A DNA stretch of 64,000 nt from CAWAPD01 sp963783865 (GTDB taxonomy: Bacteria; Actinomycetota; Thermoleophilia; UBA2241). The DNA is taken from NCBI GenBank assembly GCA_963783865.1, contig CAWAPD010000003.1:124001-188000 (forward strand), written 5' to 3'. The position numbers and the translations under genes are program-made. Shown in pieces: positions 32,288-41,530 of this stretch. The notes under the pieces are model-generated. The model had not been told where the DNA came from, did not search any database, and saw only the letters and a program-made list of their open reading frames with translations. Positions within the stretch are counted from its first letter, which is position 1. The number at the start of each line of letters is the position of its first letter.

Positions 32288-33756
32288 CAGCGTCCTCCCA
32301 GTTCCCGGTCGGCGTCGTCGACGATGCCGCGGATCTGAGCCTGCGCATCGTCCGGCAGAGGCATGGGTGCATGGTCCTCGAGGATCTCGCGCGCCTGGGT
32401 CAGCGCCCGGGTGCGCGCGTCGGGCGAGCCGTCGGCCTCCCAGTCCTCGCGCACGCGACGGTCGATGATCCGCGGCTGCGACTGCTCGCGCATGTGCGCG
32501 TAGGTGCTCGGCAGCGAGAGGAAGTCGCCAAACGATCCCACGGCGCGTATGTCGTCGACGAGCAGCGTGTCGTCGTTGACGGGGATGCCGGCGACGACAT
32601 GCTTGACCAGGCGCGCGATCTCGTTGTCGAGCACGAGCTGCGCGTAGTCGATGGTGACGCCCGATTCGATCATCCCCGCCCCGAAGATCAGGTTGGCGCC
32701 TGCCAACGCTGGGAGGACGGCAGTCAGGGTCTTCTCGTGACCGGACTGGGCGTCACACAGCTTGCTGTCGCCCTACGCACCGCTGACGTAGCTGGGCAGG
32801 CGGTACTGGCGCGCGAGCTGCGCGACGCCGGCGCTGATCAGCGCCATCTCCGGCGAGCCGACCGCGGCGGCGGCGAAGCGCAGGTCCATCGCCGTCGTGG
32901 AGCTGCCGTAGACGACTCTCGTGCCCGGCTCGGTGAGCTGGGCCAGGGTGATCCCGGCCAGCACCTCGGCGTTGTGGGTCACGAGCGTCCCGGCCAGCGT
33001 GACCGGCGCCGAGCCGCCGGCCATCGCCATCGACAGGACCTCGACCGGCATGCCGAGGCGCGCCGACTCGATGACGATCTCGCAGAACTCACGCGGCAGC
33101 TTCAGGGGGCTGACCGGGCAGGTGCCCAGCATCAGGATCGGGCGGCGGCGGAGCTCGTCGATGCCGCCGACCGCCGCCGCCGCCATCTCCACGTACTTCC
33201 TCACCGCGTAGCCGTCTTGCGGGCCCGTGCAGGCAGGCTTGGTGCAGTTGAACAGCGTGGCCTCGTAGTTGTGGATCGTGGCCGTCTCGGGCGGCGCGTC
33301 GCTGCAGCCCAGGGCGACCTCGAAGCAGTCGATGTCGGAAAGCGCGTCGACGAGCCGGGCGGTGTCGGCGAGGTCCTGCTTGACCGACGCGCGCAGCTCG
33401 CCGCTGCGCGCGTCGACGACCAACAGGCCCTCGCCGAAGTTGGCGAACCCGACGCGGTTCGACTCCAGCAGGATGTCGTTGGCCGGGTCGCGGCCGCACA
33501 GGGTCCAGCTCGGGGGCGCGGCCGCGATCGCCTCTTCGACGACCAGTGGCGGGATGCGCACCATGTTCGTCTCGCGGTCGACCAGACAGCCGCCGTCGGC
33601 GAACACGTCGAGCGCCTCGTCGAGCTCGACCCAGACGCCGCTGCCCTCCAGGACCTCCAGTGTGGCGAGGTGGATGTCATCGATCTCGTCGGGCGTGAAG
33701 ACCGTGAGGCTCAGGCCGCCGTTGCGCCGGCGGCCGGCGTGCGCTGCGCGTTTCAT
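32287..33756 (-). CDS. mttB: Trimethylamine corrinoid methyltransferase with in-frame amber (pyrrolysine) codon
   Basis: 490 codons from ATG 33756 (GGGGAGG upstream) to TGA, interrupted only by TAG at 32773-32775, codon 328; archaeal MttB has Pyl at 334 of about 495. Upstream of TAG: QLARQYRLPSYVSGA; downstream: GDSKLCDAQSGHEKTLTAVL, matching the family pattern DSKxxDxQ. The barrel motifs FGEGLLVVDARSGELRASVK, CTKPACTGPQDGY and GTCPVSPLKLPREF precede it. MttB moves a methyl group from trimethylamine to a corrinoid protein. It is the first gene of a two-gene unit with mtbB, and divergent from the multicopper oxidase. Reading it as two separate genes would leave the second without a start or function. 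Confidence 0.92.
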
Positions 33757-33924
33757 CGGTGCCTCCCCTTGCTGTCGACACACTGCGTCGCGGCGAGCCT
33801 TGCTCTCACGCGGCCGATCCACCCCTATCGTATCCGCTCGCCGGTCACCTGCGCAGAGCCGAGCCGCGCCCGCCGCTAGCTGTTGTGATTGCCTAGACCC
33901 TCTTACTGCAGTACGTTCGTCGAA

Positions 33925-34010
33925 GCCATTCTTGGCTCCCGCCCTTGCTGGCGGGAGAGGGTGCCCGAAAGGAGCAGGCCGTGGGTCGAGCCCACGCGGA
34001 CTAGAGGGAG
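33925..34010 (+). promoter_or_regulatory. Structured 5' leader of the multicopper oxidase mRNA
   Basis: Two perfect hairpins directly before the ribosome site: CTCCCGCC / GGCGGGAG (33931-33952) and CGTGGG / CCCACG (about 33979-33996), separated by AGGGTGCCCGAAAGGAGCAG, followed by GAGGGAG and the ATG at 34019. It may be a riboswitch-like or attenuating leader. No known class was matched. Confidence 0.35.
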
Positions 34011-34018
34011 TGGGGCAG

Positions 34019-37000
34019 ATGAGTTGGAGTAGCCGCTGGTCACGCACGTTCTTGCTTCTGCTGGCGATCGCGGTCGTCGCGGCCGCGGTTGTCGCGGCCT
34101 CTCGATCCGTGGCGCAGGCGAAACCGGAGTCGCAGCCGAAGCAGGCGGCCCTGACGCCAAGGCAGATGGCCAAGGCCATGATGTCGACCGGGAGCCACCG
34201 GGTCGGCGAACTCGTGTATCACGGGCACGTCACCCCCGCGCAGCGCGAGGAGGCAGCAAAGCGATCGGCCGCCCGCGCGGCGAGCAGTCAGGTGCCGTCG
34301 ACGTCTCCGGCGGTGCCGGTGACCTCGTCGGTCCCCGACTACTGGGGGCCGTATCCGAACTGGGCGTTCAGTCCGCGCGGACTGCGCAAGTTCGTCGACC
34401 CCTTGCCCGACCTCCCCGTGGCCAAGCCCGACACGGCTACCTTCCCTGGGAGCGACTACTATGAGCTCGCCGTCGTGCAGTTCACCGAGAAGCTGCACAA
34501 GGACCTCGCCAATCCCACGACGCTGCGCGGCTACGTTCAACTGGAGACGTCGGTCAATACCGCCACAAGCGCCCACGTGGCGCTCCACTACCCAGACGGC
34601 AGCCCGATCCTGGACGCCGACGGTGGCCAGGTCTACGCCTACGCCGCGCCGACCTACCTCGGGCCGATGATCGTCGCCGAGCACGGCAGGCCGGTCCGTC
34701 TCCGGCTCACCAACTACCTTCCGACCGGTACCGACGGCAATCTCTTCCTGCCGGTGGACACCACCATGATGGGCGCGGGCATGGGTCCGGAGGGAGACGC
34801 TGCCGGCGACTATTCGCAGAACCGCACGGTACTGCACCTGCACGGCGGCGACACCGTGTGGATCAGCGACGGCACGCCCAACCAGTGGATCACGCCGTCC
34901 GGCGAGACGAGCGTGTACAAGAAGGGCGTGAGCGTCGTGAACGTGCCCGACATGATGTTCGACCCGGCTACGCACCAGGCGCTCGGCCTGGAGGGCACGG
35001 TGTCCGGCACATCCGACCCGGGTCCGGGCTCCCAGACCTACTACTACACCAACAACGAGAGCGCCCGGCTTCTGTGGTTCCACGACCACGCCCTGGGCAT
35101 CACGCGGCTCAATGTGTACGCGGGTATGGCCGGCGCTTACCTCCTGCAGGACGCCGCCGAGAAGGGGCTGGTCGACAAGGGTGTCTCGGCCGGCGGCCTG
35201 CCCGCCGACCAGATCCCGATGATCATCCAGGACAAGACCTTCCTGCCCAAAGCCTCCGACATCGCGGCACAGGACCCCACCTGGACGTACCTGCCCGGCC
35301 TGCCGCAGACCGAGGGCAGCCTCTGGTTCCCGCACGTCTACATGCCCAACCAGGACCCGTACGTGGACTCCGGCGCCGCCGACAAGGGCCGCTGGGACTA
35401 CGGCCCCTGGTTCTGGCCGGTCTTCGGTACTGCCGCCGGGCTCAAGCACGATGTGATCCCGAACATCTATGCCGCGAACGGTGAGCCGGCGTTCTCACCC
35501 GGCACGCCCAATCCGACGATCGTGCCCGAGGCATTCATGGACACCATGCTTGTCAACGGCAAGGCCTACCCGTACAAGAAGGTGTCCCCCAAGCCTTACA
35601 GGCTGCGCATCCTCAACGCCAGCAACGACCGCTACCTCGACCTGCAGCTGTACACGTCGGCGGATGGCGGCGGCGGCGGGGCCAAGGCCAAGGCCAAAGT
35701 GGCCGCGACCGGCACGATCAAGAGCGTGACGCTGATCGGTGGAGGGCACGGCTACACCAAGGCGCCGGGGGTCTGGATCTCACCGTCCGACGGGAACGGC
35801 GGCGGCGCGATGGTCGTGGCCCATCTCGTCAGCGGCCACGGCCCTCGCCGGATCAAGTCACTCAGCCTCGCCGCGCGCGGCAGCGGCTTCACGCCGGGCA
35901 CCTCGCCCAAGGTGACGATCGGCTCGAGCAAAGAGGTCAGGATGCTGCGGGCAGTCCCGAGAACGTCGCGTCCGGAGAATTGGCCGGACGACGCCCGGGC
36001 GGGCGGCGTCCCCGACCCGGCCGCCCGCGGCCCGCATTTCATCCAGGTCGGCACCGAGGGCGGCTTCCTGCCGGCCCCGGTGAACCTGCCCAACCAGCCC
36101 ATCACCTACAACTACAATCGCCGGGACATCGTCGTCCTCAACGTCGACAAGAAGACGCTGTTCCTGGGGCCGGCGGAGAGGGCCGACGTGGTCGTCGACT
36201 TCTCGAAGTACGCCGGCAAGACGGTCGTCCTGTACAACGACGCCCCGGCGCCCGTGCCGGCGTTCGATCCGCGCAACGACTACTACACGGGCGACCCGGA
36301 CCAGCGGGACACAGGCGGCACGCGGTCCACGCGGCCCGGCTACGGCCCCAACACGCGCACCGTCATGGTGTTCAAGGTCGCGGCCACCCGTCCTCATCCC
36401 CTGCCGAGCTCGTACATGTCCAAGCTGAGGACGAATCTCGCTGCCGCCTACACGGCAACGCAGCCCAAGCCGATCGTCCCCGAAACCGCCTATCCCGCTC
36501 CGTACAAGGGCGCCAAGGACACATACTCGAGGATCCAGGACAACTACCTGACCTTCACCCCGATCGGAGCGGCCGACGCCATCAACAGCGTCACGGTGAC
36601 CGACGGTGGGTCGGGCTACGTGACCATTCCGAACGTCACCATCTCGGCTCCGGCCACCGGCACGCAGGCCACGGCGACCGCGGTCCTCACCGGCGACAAG
36701 GTGACGGCGATCCAGATCACCGACGGCGGCTCCGGCTACTCCGGCACCCCGCCGGCGGCCGTGACCATCGACCCGCCGCCCTCGGGCACAACGGCGACCG
36801 CGGTCGCCAGCCTGGACTTGGTGAAGTACATGGAGCCGAAGGCGATCCAGGAGCTCTTCGAGATGAACTACGGCCGCATGAACGCCACCCTCGGCGTCGA
36901 GCTGCCGTTCACGAACTCGACCGTCCAGACGACCATCCCGCTCGGCTACCTCGATCAGGCGACCGAGCTCGTGAAGGCCTCCGACGCCGCGACGCCGGTG

Positions 37001-37714
37001 GGCAGCCTCAATGACGGCACGCAGATCTGGAAGATCACCCACAACGGTGTCGATACGCACGCCATCCACTTCCACCTGTACAACGTGCAGGTCATCAACA
37101 GGGTGGGCTGGGACGGGGCCATCAGACCTCCCGATCCCAACGAGCTCGGCTGGAAGGATACCGTGCGGATGAACCCGCTGGAGGACGCGATCGTCGCCCT
37201 GCGGCCGGTGGCTCCCGACATCCCGTTCAAGGTCGGCGACAGCATCCGGCCGCTCGATCCGACCATGCCGATCGGCGCGCCGCTCACGCTCACGAGTCCA
37301 GCAGACGGCAACCCCGTCACGGTGCCCAACGACCTCACCGATTTCGGCTGGGAGTACGTGTGGCATTGTCATCTGCTCGGCCACGAAGAGAACGACATGA
37401 TGCGGCCGCAGGTTCTGGAGTTCGCGCCGGCCGCGCCGAGCGGCCTGACCGCCGTGGCGCAGCCGGGGACTCAGATCGACCTGGCGTGGACCAACAATGC
37501 GACCGCCAACCCGGCATCCACCAACGTCCTGATCCAGCGGGCGACGGATGCCGCCTTCACCACCGACGTGACGACCATCTCCGTCGCGGCGTCGGCGACC
37601 ACCTATTCCGACACGTCCGTCGCCGCGACGACGACGTACTACTACCATGTGAGGGCTGAGAACGCGGTCGCATACTCGATCTGGTCCGACATGGCGACCG
37701 CGGCGACGCCATGA
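34019..37714 (+). CDS. Very large secreted multicopper oxidase with inserted GSGY repeats and C-terminal FN3 domain
   Basis: 1,231 residues, about twice a normal laccase-type enzyme. ATG 34019 follows GAGGGAG; a signal or anchor (TFLLLLAIAVVAAAVVAASR) directs export. All four copper motifs are present: HLHGGDTVWI (about 272), WFHDHALGITRLNVYAG (about 352), HAIHFHLYNVQVI (about 1015) and HCHLLGHEENDMM (about 1116). The closest types are bilirubin-oxidase/CotA-like and Mn-oxidising enzymes. Two insertions (about 550-640 and 852-927) contain repeats with GGHGYTKAP or GGSGYVTIP cores. The last 90 residues are a fibronectin type III domain (AAPSGLTAVAQPGTQIDLAW). A 23-bp hairpin ends the gene. Confidence 0.88.
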   Translation: MSWSSRWSRTFLLLLAIAVVAAAVVAASRSVAQAKPESQPKQAALTPRQMAKAMMSTGSHRVGELVYHGHVTPAQREEAAKRSAARAASSQVPSTSPAVPVTSSVPDYWGPYPNWAFSPRGLRKFVDPLPDLPVAKPDTATFPGSDYYELAVVQFTEKLHKDLANPTTLRGYVQLETSVNTATSAHVALHYPDGSPILDADGGQVYAYAAPTYLGPMIVAEHGRPVRLRLTNYLPTGTDGNLFLPVDTTMMGAGMGPEGDAAGDYSQNRTVLHLHGGDTVWISDGTPNQWITPSGETSVYKKGVSVVNVPDMMFDPATHQALGLEGTVSGTSDPGPGSQTYYYTNNESARLLWFHDHALGITRLNVYAGMAGAYLLQDAAEKGLVDKGVSAGGLPADQIPMIIQDKTFLPKASDIAAQDPTWTYLPGLPQTEGSLWFPHVYMPNQDPYVDSGAADKGRWDYGPWFWPVFGTAAGLKHDVIPNIYAANGEPAFSPGTPNPTIVPEAFMDTMLVNGKAYPYKKVSPKPYRLRILNASNDRYLDLQLYTSADGGGGGAKAKAKVAATGTIKSVTLIGGGHGYTKAPGVWISPSDGNGGGAMVVAHLVSGHGPRRIKSLSLAARGSGFTPGTSPKVTIGSSKEVRMLRAVPRTSRPENWPDDARAGGVPDPAARGPHFIQVGTEGGFLPAPVNLPNQPITYNYNRRDIVVLNVDKKTLFLGPAERADVVVDFSKYAGKTVVLYNDAPAPVPAFDPRNDYYTGDPDQRDTGGTRSTRPGYGPNTRTVMVFKVAATRPHPLPSSYMSKLRTNLAAAYTATQPKPIVPETAYPAPYKGAKDTYSRIQDNYLTFTPIGAADAINSVTVTDGGSGYVTIPNVTISAPATGTQATATAVLTGDKVTAIQITDGGSGYSGTPPAAVTIDPPPSGTTATAVASLDLVKYMEPKAIQELFEMNYGRMNATLGVELPFTNSTVQTTIPLGYLDQATELVKASDAATPVGSLNDGTQIWKITHNGVDTHAIHFHLYNVQVINRVGWDGAIRPPDPNELGWKDTVRMNPLEDAIVALRPVAPDIPFKVGDSIRPLDPTMPIGAPLTLTSPADGNPVTVPNDLTDFGWEYVWHCHLLGHEENDMMRPQVLEFAPAAPSGLTAVAQPGTQIDLAWTNNATANPASTNVLIQRATDAAFTTDVTTISVAASATTYSDTSVAATTTYYYHVRAENAVAYSIWSDMATAATP

Positions 37715-37742
37715 TCCGCTAGGCTCGCACGCCCACGCACCG

Positions 37743-37791
37743 GCCGACGGCCGGGGCGGAGAGCCCGAGGCTCTCCGCCCCGGCCGTCGGC
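37743..37791 (+). terminator. Very strong hairpin terminator after the multicopper oxidase
   Basis: Perfect 23-bp stem (37743-37765 with 37769-37791) and 3-base loop CGA, 29 bases past the stop. The remaining 230 bases before the next gene hold nothing recognisable. Confidence 0.75.
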
Positions 37792-38021
37792 TCGACGGGA
37801 TGAAGGCGTTAGCAGTCTTCCACTTCTTGCTCGGTGCCGGCGAGACGCCACGATACGGTCCGCCACGGCCGAGCATAGGCTGGCATCGGGTCCATGATTT
37901 CGCCGAACTCGTCGCCGCGACTTCACGGGGCGACTGATCCGTTACGGCAGGGAAAGGGAAGCGTTGCATCGGCGAGCGGGAGGCAAGCGATGAGTCCGGC
38001 ACACCGTCCTGGAGCCAGGCC

Positions 38022-38651
38022 ATGAGCGATCACGAGCACTTCCGTGAGGCGTACGCCCGCGATGTGCCTCCACCCTGGGACATCGGCCGCCCGCAACCTG
38101 CGCTCGTCGAGGCGGGGCGGCGCGGCTGGGTGCATGGCGGTGTGCTCGACGTCGGCTGCGGCACCGGCGAGAACGCGCTCTTCTTCGCCGCTGAGGGCTG
38201 CGACGTGGTCGGCGTCGACGTCGTGCCGGCGGCCATCCAGCGCGCCACGGCGAAGGCGATCGAGCGCGGGTTGGCCGAGCGTGCGCGGTTCATCGTCGCC
38301 GACGTCCTCGCGCAGCCTCAGGCTCTCGGCGACCGTGCCCTCGAGACCGTGATCGACATGGGCTTCTTCCACACCCTCAGCGACGATGACCGCATCGTCT
38401 GGCGGCGGGTGCTGGCGGACCTGCTGCACCCCGGCGGCTCCTACGTGATGGTCTGCTTCTCGGAGCTCGTGCCCGGAAGCCAAGGCCCCCGCCGCGTCTC
38501 CGAGGCGGAGATCCGTGACGCCTTCCCCGAGAGCGCGGGCTTCCGTGTGGCGGATCTCGAGCGTACTGCGCTCGAGTCGAACCGCGAGGACGCTACAGCC
38601 GAGGTGCCGGCATGGCTGGCGAGGATCGAGAGGGGAGAGGGAAGAGGCTGA
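38022..38651 (+). CDS. Class I SAM-dependent methyltransferase
   Basis: 209 residues from ATG 38022. The SAM-binding motif I is VLDVGCGTGENALFFAAEGC, followed by VVGVDVVPAAIQRA (motif II acidic residue) and FIVADVLAQPQAL. The start PPPWDIGRPQPALVE is typical of thiopurine/tellurite-resistance-type and small-molecule methyltransferases (the W..G.PQP element). GFFHTLSDDDRIVW gives motif IV. Substrate unknown. It is 20 bases from the converging GGDEF gene. Confidence 0.88.
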   Translation: MSDHEHFREAYARDVPPPWDIGRPQPALVEAGRRGWVHGGVLDVGCGTGENALFFAAEGCDVVGVDVVPAAIQRATAKAIERGLAERARFIVADVLAQPQALGDRALETVIDMGFFHTLSDDDRIVWRRVLADLLHPGGSYVMVCFSELVPGSQGPRRVSEAEIRDAFPESAGFRVADLERTALESNREDATAEVPAWLARIERGEGRG

Positions 38652-38670
38652 GTCGCAGATGTACCCGTCG

Positions 38671-41526
38671 TCAGGTCGACTCGGGCGCCAGGTAGGCCAG
38701 GTCACTCGCCTCCTCGTCCTGACGCAGTGAGCCCTCTTCGCCGCCGCCGACCGCGTCGCCGCTGGTGACCGCGTCGCCCCCGCGGCGTTTGGAGGCATAG
38801 AGGTGGGCATCGGCGACGGCGATCAGCTCGTTGATGCCGCGTCCGTCGTGAGGATAGGAGGCGATGCCGAAGCTCGCACGGATGTGGATCTGATCGCCGG
38901 CCGGCGACACGCACGGTCTGCCGGCGATCACCTGACGGAGCTTGTCCGCCAACACGGCGGCGTCGGCGGGCCCCGTCTCGGGCAGGACGAGCAGGAACTC
39001 ATCGCCGCCGTAGCGGCCGACGATGTCGGCCGCCCGCGTCTGCTCCTTGAGCACCTCCGCCACCCGACGAAGGACGGCGTCGCCGTTCAGGTGCCCGTGC
39101 GTGTCGTTCAGCCGTTTGAAGTCGTCGAGATCGAGCATCGCCAGGCTGAAGCGGCTGCGGTAGCGTCGGGCCTGGGCCTGCACCCGCGCGAGGAGCTCCT
39201 GGATCTTGCGGCGGTTGGCGAGTCCGGTCAGAGGGTCGGTCTCGCTCAGACCGCGCAGGCGACGCAGCAGCTTGGCGCTGCGCACGGCTTCGCCGGCCAG
39301 CTCGGCCAGCGAGTTCGCCAGCGCCAGCTCGTCATCGCTGTAGCGACGTTCGCGCGTCGAGTCCCGCAGCGACAGCAGGCCCATCGGACCGTCGACCGAC
39401 GGCATGGGGATCGTCAGGCGGCTCTTGTCTCCACATTCCTCCATCGCCGCTCGTCTGACGGGGTCGAGCTCGGGGTCGGACACACACTCGGTGCGGACGC
39501 CGCCCGATGCCAGAAGCTCACGTTCGACCGGGCAATCGAGCAGTGCCAGCGGCTCGTCCGTCCGGCCCGAGCCGCTGGGCATCCTGTCCCACATCGCCCG
39601 GGCGACGATGGCGTCGAGCTCGCCCTCGAACTCGTAGGCGATGCAGCTCGTCACGTCGAAGAGCTCGACCGCCCTGCGCGTGACGATCGTCAATGCTTCC
39701 TCGGCGCCCTGGGCGCTGGCCACCGACCGGCTCGACTCGAGCAACGAAGCCAGCCGGCGCGCCTGCAGCTTCTGGTCGTCGATCACTTCGGCGTCGTGCA
39801 CGGCGATGGCGATGAGCTGACAGATCGACTCGGCGGCGGCCACCTGGTCGGGCGCGAGCGTGCGGCCCGGACGCGTCTCGCCGGCCTCCACGAGCCCGAT
39901 CACCTCGTCCTTGAGGGTCAGGGGCACGATCGCCTTGGCCGTTTCGTTCCAGCGCAGTATCTGGGCGCGCTCCGCCTCGCCGAGCCGGGGATCGCTCGGC
40001 GAGGCGATGAGGATCGCCCTCTGCGTGGTGATGGCCTCCCGGCGGATCGGCCACAGCGTGTGGTCGGCCTGCGCGCCGAGGTACTCCGGGTGCCACTCGC
40101 CCTCGCAGACGCTCGCGACGCAGACGAGGCCGCCGTCCTCGTCAAGCCGGTGGAGGTCGCAGTTCGGCACATCCAGCAACCTGCACAGCGTGAAGCTGGC
40201 GGCGGCCCAGAGCTGTGCGGGGTCGCGCCCCCGGGACAGCTCCGCGACGATGTCGTCCGGCGGCCACGAGAGGAGCTGCTGGGGGGCCGGGTCGGCCGTC
40301 GTCCAGTCGCCCTCGAGCGCCTCGATGAACGCCTGCACGACCGTGGGGTCGAACTGCGTGCCGGCACAGTGACGCAGCTCCTTGACGGCGAGCTCCCGAG
40401 ACACCGGCTTGCGGTACGGCCGGTCCGTGGTCATGGCGTCGTAAGAGTCGGCCACGGTGATGAGGCGGGCGCCCAGGGGGATCTCCGTGCCTGCGAGTCC
40501 ATCGGGATAGCCGGTGCCGTCCCAGCGCTCGTGATGGTGGCGGATGAAGAGGCGGCCCTGGCGGAACATGCTGAACCTGCCGGCGAGCTCTTCGCCGTCC
40601 GCGGCGTGCTTCTCGATGAGTCTGCGCTCGTCTCTGGTGAGCGCTGTCGGCTTGAGCAGCACCCGGTTGTCGGTCGCGATCTTGCCGAGATCGTGGACGC
40701 GGGCTGCGGCGACGATCAGGTCTGCCTCGCGCGGCGCCAGGCCGAGCGCGTGGGCGGTCGCCGCCACGAGCTCGGCCACTCGCATCGAGTGCTGGTGCGT
40801 GTACTTGTCGCGCCGGTCGATCGAGTCGGCGAGCGCCACCAGCGCGTCGTCCGTCTCGTGCTGCAGCGACACGAAGAGCTTGAATCCCTCGTAGACGACC
40901 AGGATCACCGGCAGGAAGTAGAGGAGCGCCCACGGAGTGGCCTGGAACGTGTAGGCCGCCAGGGCGCCGAGCGGTGCCATGGACACATACGGCAGCAGGA
41001 TGTCCTTGACGGACAGCCGCCACTCCTGGACGAACGAGTGTCCCGTCAGGCTCAGCACGGCGGCGACGAGGGAGTCGTTCACAAGGAGGTACACGAGGGC
41101 GGCTATAGCCAGCGCCGGCGCGTCGGCGACCAGGTCGATGGGTCCGGCGACCTTGAGGAGCTGATAGGCGAGGGCGCAGAGGCCGACCGCCACGGCCATC
41201 TGACCGATGTTGAAGGCCGTGCGCACCAGCGGTGGACGGCGGATCAGACCATCGCCGATCACGAGGCCGAAGACGGCGACCATGATCGCCAGGGCGGGGC
41301 CGAACAGGATCGCGGCGGCGAAGTGCACGGTGAAGGAGAGCGACATGCCGCTCTCCCCGCTGATGCCCACGTACCATCGCTCGGAGAGGGCCGCCAGGAC
41401 CAGGAATACCGCGACATCGAGCCACTCCGTGCCTGGGGGGACTGGCAGGGAGCGCGCGAAGATCAAGGCCGCCGCCAACCAGAGGACACCGGTGAACGCG
41501 ATGATCTTGCGGGACTGACCGGTCAT
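38671..41526 (-). CDS. Membrane c-di-GMP protein: HD-GYP, GAF and GGDEF domains
   Basis: 951 residues. Residues 1-210 hold about eight membrane segments (a MASE-like sensor). An HD-GYP phosphodiesterase domain follows (about 230-400): HSMRVAELVAATAHALG, AARVHDLGKIA and HHHERWDGTGYPDGLAG. Two GAF-like regions lie at about 430-770 (GLVEAGETRPGRTL; IPMPSVDGPMGLLSLRD). A GGDEF cyclase domain ends the protein, with intact active site GRYGGDEFLLVLPETG and the inhibitory RxxD five residues before it (RAADIVGRY). Both making and breaking of c-di-GMP are predicted, so the output likely depends on the sensor. It ends 4 bases from the next gene upstream on the strand. Confidence 0.92.
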   Translation of the reverse strand: MTGQSRKIIAFTGVLWLAAALIFARSLPVPPGTEWLDVAVFLVLAALSERWYVGISGESGMSLSFTVHFAAAILFGPALAIMVAVFGLVIGDGLIRRPPLVRTAFNIGQMAVAVGLCALAYQLLKVAGPIDLVADAPALAIAALVYLLVNDSLVAAVLSLTGHSFVQEWRLSVKDILLPYVSMAPLGALAAYTFQATPWALLYFLPVILVVYEGFKLFVSLQHETDDALVALADSIDRRDKYTHQHSMRVAELVAATAHALGLAPREADLIVAAARVHDLGKIATDNRVLLKPTALTRDERRLIEKHAADGEELAGRFSMFRQGRLFIRHHHERWDGTGYPDGLAGTEIPLGARLITVADSYDAMTTDRPYRKPVSRELAVKELRHCAGTQFDPTVVQAFIEALEGDWTTADPAPQQLLSWPPDDIVAELSRGRDPAQLWAAASFTLCRLLDVPNCDLHRLDEDGGLVCVASVCEGEWHPEYLGAQADHTLWPIRREAITTQRAILIASPSDPRLGEAERAQILRWNETAKAIVPLTLKDEVIGLVEAGETRPGRTLAPDQVAAAESICQLIAIAVHDAEVIDDQKLQARRLASLLESSRSVASAQGAEEALTIVTRRAVELFDVTSCIAYEFEGELDAIVARAMWDRMPSGSGRTDEPLALLDCPVERELLASGGVRTECVSDPELDPVRRAAMEECGDKSRLTIPMPSVDGPMGLLSLRDSTRERRYSDDELALANSLAELAGEAVRSAKLLRRLRGLSETDPLTGLANRRKIQELLARVQAQARRYRSRFSLAMLDLDDFKRLNDTHGHLNGDAVLRRVAEVLKEQTRAADIVGRYGGDEFLLVLPETGPADAAVLADKLRQVIAGRPCVSPAGDQIHIRASFGIASYPHDGRGINELIAVADAHLYASKRRGGDAVTSGDAVGGGEEGSLRQDEEASDLAYLAPEST

Positions 41527-41530
41527 GGGC

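Noticed and set aside
30902..33756. Four separate genes or two nonsense pseudogenes instead of two amber-containing genes
   Set aside because: Each frame is uninterrupted apart from one TAG, at the exact family position of pyrrolysine, with conserved sequence on both sides and no other damage; the downstream parts have no ribosome sites of their own.
33925..34010. Glycine riboswitch before the multicopper oxidase
   Set aside because: GGGAGAGG...CCGAAAGGAGCA resembles part of the aptamer core, but the closing CTCTCAGG-type strand and second half are missing.
33269..34018. N-terminal extension of the multicopper oxidase by 250 residues
   Set aside because: The in-frame region overlaps mttB on the other strand; a strong ribosome site and signal sequence mark the start at 34019.
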